Assembly: GCA_023539445.1 (NCBI GenBank)
Contig: JAKCEW010000015.1
Span: forward strand, 1 to 17,786
Origin: Candidatus Terraquivivens yellowstonensis
GTDB lineage: Archaea; Thermoproteota; Nitrososphaeria_A; Caldarchaeales; Wolframiiraptoraceae
Length of the DNA stretch: 17,786 nt
Reading direction: 5' to 3'
Part shown: positions 12,920-17,786 of the stretch, one piece after another
Position numbering within the stretch: position 1 is the first letter of the stretch
Layout of the letters: each line of letters begins with the position of its first letter
The notes under the pieces: model-generated
Seen by the model: the letters and a program-made list of their open reading frames with translations, nothing else
Databases searched by the model: none
What the model was told of the DNA's origin: nothing
Position numbers and translations under genes: made by a program

Positions 12920-13942
12920 ATGACGCCTTACGATAGAGTAATGGAGGTATTTAAGGGAGGTACACCAGACAGGATTCCTTGCGTAAACTTTGCTAGCGTT
13001 ATAACAAAGGAATTTTTGGCAGCATACAACACAAACTGGGTCGATGTTTACAGAGATCCGGAAAAAATGGCCAGCGTAGCCGCTGCAGCCCACAAATTTT
13101 GTGGTCTTGATAACATAAGCCTTCCATTCGACCAGTCGGTTGAGGCGGAGCTGTTGGGCATGGAGTTCAACTACCGTGTTGATGGCCCGCCTACGTCTGT
13201 AAGTTTCCTGTCGGAGGAGCAGTACTTTGAGATAGTTGTGCCGCATTCTTTGGCAGATAAGGGAAGAATGCCGGTCATCCAAAAGGCCATCGAGAAGCTT
13301 AAGAAAGAATACGGAGGCAAGGTGCCCATCAACGTGATTGTCAGCCCACCCATGACCACGGTAGCAACATACCTGCTGGGTCCGTCGGCGACAAACCTGA
13401 TGATGAGGAGGTTCCCTGGTGCTGTCAAGGGCATGTTGGAGGAAACGTTTAGACTCCACCGTGAGCTGGTTAATCTTTACGAGGAGTGGGGCGTCGACAT
13501 AATCACGCTTCATGACCCTAAGGGTTCACCCGATGTCCTAAACGCGGGCTTTTTTGATTCGCTCGTTGCCTCATACCATAAAGCGCTGATCGAGGAGACT
13601 AAACTACCGACCGTTGTAAACGTATGCGGAAACATAATCCAAGTTTTAGACAAGATAATCGACTGCAACCCCTCAGCTATTGTGTTTGACTATAAAACTC
13701 CGATAAGATTTGTGATGAAGACCTTAAGCGAATTAAACAAAAAAATTCCAGTCGCCGGCAACCTATCACCATTTTGGGACATATACTTGGCAGACGATAA
13801 AAGGATGGAAGAAAGGGTACTCGAGGTTATTAACGGAGGCGTGAATTTTGTTTCACCCGGCTGTGACTTGTGGATAGCAACTCCGACGGATAAGTTAAGA
13901 AAGTTAGTGGAGCTTGTTGAGAAGTACAGAAAGATAAGATAA
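12920..13942 (+). CDS. UroD/MtaA-like corrinoid methyltransferase-family protein
   Basis: A 340-residue protein of the uroporphyrinogen decarboxylase superfamily, closest in layout to the methylcobamide:thiol methyltransferases (MtaA/MtbA/CmuA) rather than haem-pathway HemE. It starts with the family MTPYDRVMEVFKGGTPDRIP opening, continues with the barrel segment IVSPPMTTVATYLLGP (140-155), and carries VVNVCGN (232-238) and SPGCDLWIATPTDKL (312-326). The two cysteines C236 and C315 correspond to the zinc cysteines of MtaA (239 and 316). The histidine expected two residues before the first, in LHICGN, is N234 here. A methyl-transfer role with a modified zinc site, or loss of thiol activation, are both possible. 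No corrinoid protein is in the window. The frame is open 63 bp further upstream into the dehydrogenase gene, but the conserved N-terminus begins at this ATG. Confidence 0.78.
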   Translation: MTPYDRVMEVFKGGTPDRIPCVNFASVITKEFLAAYNTNWVDVYRDPEKMASVAAAAHKFCGLDNISLPFDQSVEAELLGMEFNYRVDGPPTSVSFLSEEQYFEIVVPHSLADKGRMPVIQKAIEKLKKEYGGKVPINVIVSPPMTTVATYLLGPSATNLMMRRFPGAVKGMLEETFRLHRELVNLYEEWGVDIITLHDPKGSPDVLNAGFFDSLVASYHKALIEETKLPTVVNVCGNIIQVLDKIIDCNPSAIVFDYKTPIRFVMKTLSELNKKIPVAGNLSPFWDIYLADDKRMEERVLEVINGGVNFVSPGCDLWIATPTDKLRKLVELVEKYRKIR

Positions 13943-13955
13943 ACAACTCATAAAA

Positions 13956-13979
13956 ATTAACTAACGGTTAATATTTTAG
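13956..13979 (+). promoter_or_regulatory. Promoter of the cyclodeaminase-like gene, with a palindrome
   Basis: TTAATATTTTAG (13968-13979) is a TATA candidate predicting a start near 13999. It overlaps the right arm of a perfect inverted repeat, ATTAAC (13956-13961) and GTTAAT (13967-13972), separated by five bases. The repeat could be an operator, but it is short and AT-rich. A GGTGGGG ribosome site at 14007-14013, four bases before the start, decides the TTG at 14018. Confidence 0.4.
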
Positions 13980-14017
13980 CATCTTTAGTTAGGATCAGAC
14001 TAAAATGGTGGGGTTCG

Positions 14018-15022
14018 TTGCGCAACGAAGTTGAGGTGTTACTCCTATCCGAGGAAGACGTTACATCAACCGGTTTGACAATGTCACAATGCATGAAACT
14101 TGTTGAGGAAGTATTAAAAGCACGCGCCAACGGACAGGTGCTCTCTCCACCCAAGGTCTTTCTAGATATGCGGCTGATAAGCGAGCACCAATGCGATGCG
14201 GATGCCATGCCAGCCTATGTTAAATATATCGATATGTGTGGCTTAAAATGGATAGGTGCAAACTGGGAAAACAGGCACAAAAGAGGCTTACCGAACGTCA
14301 TCGGGATAGTGATACTAAATGATCCAGAAAGTTTTGCACCGTTAGCCATAATGTCTGCAAACTGGTTGACTGCTATGAGGACGGGCGCTGCTACCGGTTT
14401 AGCCGTGAGAGAGCTGGCTAGAAAGGGCTCAAAGAGTCTTTCAATAATCGGAACCGGGTATGAAGCTAAATTCCAACTAATGGCTATAAGCGAGGTCATA
14501 AAACTGGACGAGGTCAAGGTGTTTGACATAGACGGAGATGCTATGGAGGCGTTTCTCAGAAATGCCAACCAAACATCTCATTTAGAAATAACTCCGTGCA
14601 AAAGCGTTAAGGAAGCTATCGAGGGGACGGACTTGGTCGTTACGGTGACTTCCTCTCGCGTACCCGTTTTGGACGGAAGCACCTCTCCTGATACGGCGAA
14701 TTTGATATGCTCGCTTGGCACCTATAGCGAGCTAGGAGAAAAACTCATGGGATGGTACGATAAAATAGTTGTCGATACCCGGGAGCAGACAAAATCGGAG
14801 GGTGCACTAGCCGATTGGTTTGCAAAAGGACTCATATCGAATGGGGACATATACGCAGAATTGGGCGAGATATTAACAGGAAGGAAGAAAGGTAGGATCT
14901 CGGATGACGAAAGAATACTCTGTGTACTGACTGGTCTCGGATGCGAGGATATAGTAGTTGCCAACGTAGTTTACAGGGTGGCAAAAGAGAAGGGGCTGGG
15001 TAAAAGAATCAAGCTTTTTTAA
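14018..15022 (+). CDS. Ornithine cyclodeaminase/mu-crystallin family protein
   Basis: A 334-residue member of the NAD(P)-dependent OCD/mu-crystallin/archaeal alanine dehydrogenase family. Family features are LKWIGANW with K77, the MSANWLTAMRTGAATGLAVREL block (112-133) with R121, and the Rossmann loop IIGTGYEAKFQL (143-154, usually GTGxQAxxQ). VVTVTSS (207-213) and VVDTREQTKSEGAL (251-264) follow. The segment that normally reads like GAD-PGK-ELD and supplies a catalytic Asp is shortened to SLGTYSELGEK (232-242), and the Asp position is Gly or missing. That argues against true ornithine cyclodeaminase and leaves amino-acid dehydrogenase or imine reductase as possibilities. The start is TTG, supported by a GGTGGGG ribosome site. 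Its stop is 6 bp from the convergent GlcF-like gene. Confidence 0.8.
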   Translation: MRNEVEVLLLSEEDVTSTGLTMSQCMKLVEEVLKARANGQVLSPPKVFLDMRLISEHQCDADAMPAYVKYIDMCGLKWIGANWENRHKRGLPNVIGIVILNDPESFAPLAIMSANWLTAMRTGAATGLAVRELARKGSKSLSIIGTGYEAKFQLMAISEVIKLDEVKVFDIDGDAMEAFLRNANQTSHLEITPCKSVKEAIEGTDLVVTVTSSRVPVLDGSTSPDTANLICSLGTYSELGEKLMGWYDKIVVDTREQTKSEGALADWFAKGLISNGDIYAELGEILTGRKKGRISDDERILCVLTGLGCEDIVVANVVYRVAKEKGLGKRIKLF

Positions 15023-15029
15023 ATAAAAT
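15015..15029. terminator. Shared T-tract between convergent genes
   Basis: A T6 run followed by AAATAAAATT spans the last codons and the 6-bp space between the convergent cyclodeaminase-like and GlcF-like genes. It gives a U-rich 3' end for the rightward transcript and a weaker one leftward. No hairpin was seen. Confidence 0.35.
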
Positions 15030-16312
15030 TATGAAGATGGACTCAGCGAATTTGCTACGAGGTCCACGATGTCAACGTACTTGGCTTTGAGGTTAAGATT
15101 TTTTATGCCTTTCTTTATCATAAGGGCACAAACGGGACAGCATGAGGATATTATATCCGGATCTCCGATGCTAAGTTCGGATACGCGGTTTACCGCCGCT
15201 CTCATTGAAACATCCCTGTAAATCAATTCTACACCGCCTCCCCCACAACATTTTGTCTCGCGTTTGTTATTTGGGGGTTCTATAAGCTCTAGGTTTTCTA
15301 TTGCTTTTAGTACAATCCTCGGCTCCTCCACAATATTCATGAACCTTGCAAGATAGCAGGGGTCGTGAAAGACGACCTTGGTGTGCTCAGGAAGTCGAAG
15401 CCTGATGCCATTTTTTTCTATAGCATCAGCGATAATTTCTACTATGTGTTTGACCTCTATGTCCCAACCATCAACATAACGAGGATACTCATCTTTGAAA
15501 ACACCGCCGCATATCGGGTTATGGACTATTAACCTTCTAACACCTTTTTCTTTGAATGCTTTGTAGACCTTTTTCGCATGTTCAGCGAATTCGTCGAGTA
15601 AACCGTAAGTGTGAAGTGCCGCACCGCAGCACGGCTCCTCGTCTCCCAAGTATGAGAACTTTACGTTCAGCTTGTTCAATAGATTTACAGTATTAACCAG
15701 ACTCTTCCTATAGAAGTCATTTTTTCCTCCAAGAAACGTGTCAAAGAATTTGATGACGCCAAGTTTTTGCGCAAACCCGCTCAAACTCATCAAGGTATTC
15801 TCGGCCCATCCAAATTTCTCAAGAACGTCGACCAGAAGTTCGCCGTAAGCCATCGACGTATCCATACAACTAGCAAAAAACACGGTGTCCGAGCTGTTGG
15901 GTATGTTGATGTTCTCCGCCCATTTTGCTTTTGTAGCAGCCGCGCCGAATATGTCGCCACTTTTAACCCCACTAACCAAACTATCCGCAACCTTTTTCAT
16001 GAACGGATTAAGTGCATTCGCCTTTATGATGGCATTCCTAGCTTGAACTGATACCTCCGAGATATCGATGCCTTGCGGGCATTTTACCGCGCACGCCCTG
16101 CAGACGCCGCACATGTAGAATTTCTGGGCTAGTCTGGGCGATGGTTTGACGTTGCCCTCAAACAATGATAGGAAGAGCGTCTTCCTGCCCCTTGGACCGA
16201 CCGATTCCTCCATGTTGGCGGCTTCCAAAAACGGACAGACAGCACGGCAGAAACCACAATGCTCACAGAATTGAAGTTTTTTCATTAGGGAATTAAGATC
16301 CTTTTCTTTCAT
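15029..16312 (-). CDS. glcF: GlcF-like iron-sulfur oxidoreductase (two 4Fe-4S plus CCG domains)
   Basis: A 427-residue electron-transfer subunit like GlcF of glycolate oxidase and the C-terminal part of HdrD/GlpC. Two ferredoxin-type 4Fe-4S motifs open it: CEHCGFCRAVCP (16-27) and CGVCRACAVKCP (68-79). Two cysteine-rich CCG modules follow. The first has C149, C228-C229-G230 and C268 in NPICGG, a single-Cys ending as in GlcF. The second has C319, C355-C356-GGGG and CCPVC at 391-395. No membrane segment is present, so it is probably cytoplasmic or peripheral. Its ATG directly follows the TAA of the FAD subunit gene with no intervening base, indicating translational coupling and a complex. It should take electrons from the FAD subunit and pass them to an unidentified acceptor. 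The symbol is by similarity of type; the substrate is not established. Confidence 0.85.
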   Translation of the reverse strand: MKEKDLNSLMKKLQFCEHCGFCRAVCPFLEAANMEESVGPRGRKTLFLSLFEGNVKPSPRLAQKFYMCGVCRACAVKCPQGIDISEVSVQARNAIIKANALNPFMKKVADSLVSGVKSGDIFGAAATKAKWAENINIPNSSDTVFFASCMDTSMAYGELLVDVLEKFGWAENTLMSLSGFAQKLGVIKFFDTFLGGKNDFYRKSLVNTVNLLNKLNVKFSYLGDEEPCCGAALHTYGLLDEFAEHAKKVYKAFKEKGVRRLIVHNPICGGVFKDEYPRYVDGWDIEVKHIVEIIADAIEKNGIRLRLPEHTKVVFHDPCYLARFMNIVEEPRIVLKAIENLELIEPPNNKRETKCCGGGGVELIYRDVSMRAAVNRVSELSIGDPDIISSCCPVCALMIKKGIKNLNLKAKYVDIVDLVANSLSPSS

Positions 16313-17689
16313 TTAGACACCCATCTTTCCCGGGTTCATTATGTTGTTTGGATCCAACAACCTCTTTATGCTTCTCATAAGTTCCATCGCAACAGGTCCA
16401 ACCTCCTCTACAAGTAGCTCCGCCTTGTCTATACCTATGCCGTGCTCACCTGATATCGTTCCGCCGATTTTGATTATGTATCTGCACATCTCATCGTGAG
16501 CCTTCTTAGCCTTTGCGGTTTCCTCCGGATCTTTTAGATTCACGGAGAATATTGCATGCACATTACCGTCGCCTGCGTGCGAGAGCATGGCCACAGGTAT
16601 GCCGTACTTCTCGCAAATTTTCCTAATCTCCTTGAACACTTCCGGTAGTTTGCTTATAGGTACGCATACATCGTGCGTGACGTTCATTTTACCGGTTACA
16701 TTCGGCAGAGCTGTTGCGCCTTCACTCCTGATCAACCATATTTCGTTGAACTCTTCTTGCGTGGTTGCCCTTAGCACCTGCGAGGCCCCTGACTCTTTCA
16801 GAACGTGTTCTACTTTGTTTGCTAGAGCTCCTACTTCCTCTTTTGAACCGTCAACGCTCACGATTAGGCAAGCATCCATCTCAGGGAATTTTTTGCCGAG
16901 CCATTTGTTAACCGCGATTATTACACCCTTATCCATCAGTTCCATAGCAGCCGGGACTATACCAGCCATGTATATTTTTGACACAGCGACTCCCGCTTTT
17001 TCTATGCTGTCAAAGTACGCGCATATTCTACTTTCAGCCTCAGGGATCGGTCTGAGCTTAAGCGTAGCCTCAGTTATTATCCCGAGCGTCCCCTCCGAGC
17101 CGACGAATAATCTCGTTAGGTCATAACCAGCATTGCCCTTGAACGTTTTGCTCCCAGTCTTTATAACCTCGCCGTTGGGCAACACGACCTTAAGACCAAG
17201 CACCCAGTCTCTAGTCGTGCCGTACTTCAGCGCCCTCATACCTCCGGCATTCATCGCGATGACTCCACCCATTGTGCAGGAATCGCTGCTACCTGGGTCG
17301 GGTGGCCAAAAGAGGCCGTACTTTGCGAGCTCGCTCTCCAGCTTGGCGTGCACCACACCGGCCTCAACAGTACATCTCAAGTCTACCGTATTGATCTCAA
17401 GGATTCTGTTCATGCCAGTGAGGTCCACAACTATGCCACCATTTGGGGGGACGGCTGCGCCTACGAGGTTCGTTCCTGCACCCCTAGGCACGACAGGTAT
17501 TCTATTTTCGTTAGCAAACTTTACTATTTTTGAAACTTCCTCCGTTGAATGCGGCCTGACAACGCATGTCGGCATCCCTTTATAAATTATCGATGCATCT
17601 AGCGTGTAAGGGAGCACGTCTTCTGGCAACTCAAGAACGTTATTCTCACCGACTATTTTTCTAAGAGCTTGTGCGACTTTTAGGCTCAT
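16313..17689 (-). CDS. glcD: FAD-linked 2-hydroxyacid dehydrogenase, GlcD-like
   Basis: A flavoprotein of the vanillyl-alcohol-oxidase fold that oxidises a D-2-hydroxyacid. The group includes GlcD, D-lactate dehydrogenase and D-2-hydroxyglutarate dehydrogenase, and the sequence alone does not separate these. The N-terminal FAD-binding domain shows VPRGAGTNLVGAA, PPDPGSSDSCTMGGVIAMNA and GSEGTLGIITEATLKLRP. The C-terminal FAD-oxidase domain shows SHAGDGNVHA and SGEHGIGIDKAELL, whose histidines are typical metal/substrate ligands. The length of 458 residues is normal. I place the start at the ATG of 17687-17689, not the two preceding in-frame TTG codons, because a TATA-like element at 17711-17720 predicts transcription starting about there. 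It is followed directly by glcF. The third bacterial subunit, GlcE, is absent. Confidence 0.88.
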   Translation of the reverse strand: MSLKVAQALRKIVGENNVLELPEDVLPYTLDASIIYKGMPTCVVRPHSTEEVSKIVKFANENRIPVVPRGAGTNLVGAAVPPNGGIVVDLTGMNRILEINTVDLRCTVEAGVVHAKLESELAKYGLFWPPDPGSSDSCTMGGVIAMNAGGMRALKYGTTRDWVLGLKVVLPNGEVIKTGSKTFKGNAGYDLTRLFVGSEGTLGIITEATLKLRPIPEAESRICAYFDSIEKAGVAVSKIYMAGIVPAAMELMDKGVIIAVNKWLGKKFPEMDACLIVSVDGSKEEVGALANKVEHVLKESGASQVLRATTQEEFNEIWLIRSEGATALPNVTGKMNVTHDVCVPISKLPEVFKEIRKICEKYGIPVAMLSHAGDGNVHAIFSVNLKDPEETAKAKKAHDEMCRYIIKIGGTISGEHGIGIDKAELLVEEVGPVAMELMRSIKRLLDPNNIMNPGKMGV

Positions 17690-17710
17690 CAACAAACAAA
17701 TGTTTTTTGG

Positions 17711-17720
17711 ACAATATTAG
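17711..17720 (-). promoter_or_regulatory. TATA-like element for the glcD-glcF operon
   Basis: CTAATATTGT on the minus strand is centred near 17715, 26 bp before the ATG at 17689. This is the spacing of a leaderless archaeal transcript and supports that start codon. Confidence 0.45.
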
Positions 17721-17739
17721 GGTTTTCTTTCCCGAAAGT

Positions 17740-17749
17740 CTTATTTACC
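17740..17749 (+). promoter_or_regulatory. Possible rightward promoter leading out of the window
   Basis: CTTATTTACC repeats exactly the ten-base core of the alba promoter, behind a purine-containing GAAAG. Transcription would begin near 17770 and run off the right edge. No start codon for a long frame is visible before the window ends; the GTG/ATG near 17774 is closed by TAA. Confidence 0.35.
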
Positions 17750-17786
17750 TAATCGTTTCTAACCTTAACCTTTGTGATGTAAAAAT

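Noticed and set aside
12890-13513. 207-codon minus-strand open frame opposite the UroD-like gene
   Set aside because: It lies wholly within a conserved plus-strand gene, has no recognisable motif and a low-complexity composition typical of an antisense shadow.
12920-13942. HemE uroporphyrinogen decarboxylase
   Set aside because: The N-terminus, the VxVCGN motif and the late SPGCD cysteine follow the MtaA/CmuA branch; no other haem gene is nearby.
16587-17126. 179-codon plus-strand open frame opposite glcD
   Set aside because: It is Ser/Thr/Pro-rich, as expected from the antisense of a GC-codon-biased gene, and the opposite strand encodes a clear flavoprotein.
1-17786. tRNA genes, rRNA, CRISPR arrays, insertion sequences and defence genes
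   Set aside because: No cloverleaf-like T-loop context, no spaced direct repeats and no transposase, integrase, nuclease or toxin-like product was found; the GGTTCAA at 2691 is the beginning of nnrD, not a T-arm.

Overview
This window reads as archaeal chromosome. It encodes an Alba chromatin protein, deoxyhypusine synthase, an F420-linked NADP oxidoreductase (Fno type), a rhodanese-less ThiI, and a CDKAL1/MtaB-like tRNA methylthiotransferase. Several genes have a TATA-like element about 26-40 bp before a leaderless or short-leader start, and TTG/GTG starts are common. No methanogenesis gene is visible. A TACK-type, non-methanogenic archaeon (Thaumarchaeota/Aigarchaeota/Bathyarchaeota-like) is my best guess, but the lineage cannot be fixed from this sequence alone.

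Layout. (1) Positions 1-2570, plus strand: the tail of an unrecognised AAA-lysine-rich gene; a CoA-binding (YccU-like) protein; a compact pair of an enlarged Trm112-like zinc protein and deoxyhypusine synthase; then alba with its own promoter and a hairpin terminator. (2) 2689-5020: the two halves of NAD(P)H-hydrate repair face each other. A canonical ADP-dependent dehydratase (nnrD) lies on the plus strand. A convergent minus-strand epimerase (nnrE) carries a degenerate, apparently dead copy of the dehydratase fold at its C-terminus. (3) 5049-10308, minus strand: a run of VTT/DedA-like membrane protein, phosphohexomutase, F420:NADP oxidoreductase, ThiI and a methylthiotransferase. Read in transcription order the methylthiotransferase comes first, and some genes have their own promoters. 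(4) 10380-15022, plus strand: a metabolic series of hydroxyacid-oxoacid-transhydrogenase-like iron alcohol dehydrogenase, zinc alcohol dehydrogenase, UroD/MtaA-like methyltransferase-fold protein and ornithine cyclodeaminase/mu-crystallin-like protein. (5) 15029-17689, minus strand: a directly abutting glcD-glcF pair (FAD 2-hydroxyacid dehydrogenase and its Fe-S partner).

How the genes may work together. Region 1 is translation-linked: Trm112 activates methyltransferases for release factor and tRNA, and deoxyhypusine synthase modifies aIF5A. The ThiI and methylthiotransferase genes are tRNA thiolation enzymes. nnrD, nnrE and npdG all maintain or exchange nicotinamide cofactors. Regions 4-5 could form an oxidation module: a transhydrogenase-like enzyme would make D-2-hydroxyglutarate, and the GlcD/GlcF pair could re-oxidise it. 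That link is inference.

The most interesting points are the pseudo-dehydratase fused to the epimerase, the CX4CX2C radical-SAM motif in the methylthiotransferase, and the recurrent substitution of hallmark residues in the region-4 enzymes (UroD-like, cyclodeaminase-like, zinc ADH), which suggests non-standard substrates. No tRNA, rRNA, CRISPR array or insertion sequence was seen. No gap longer than about 120 bases lacks a gene.
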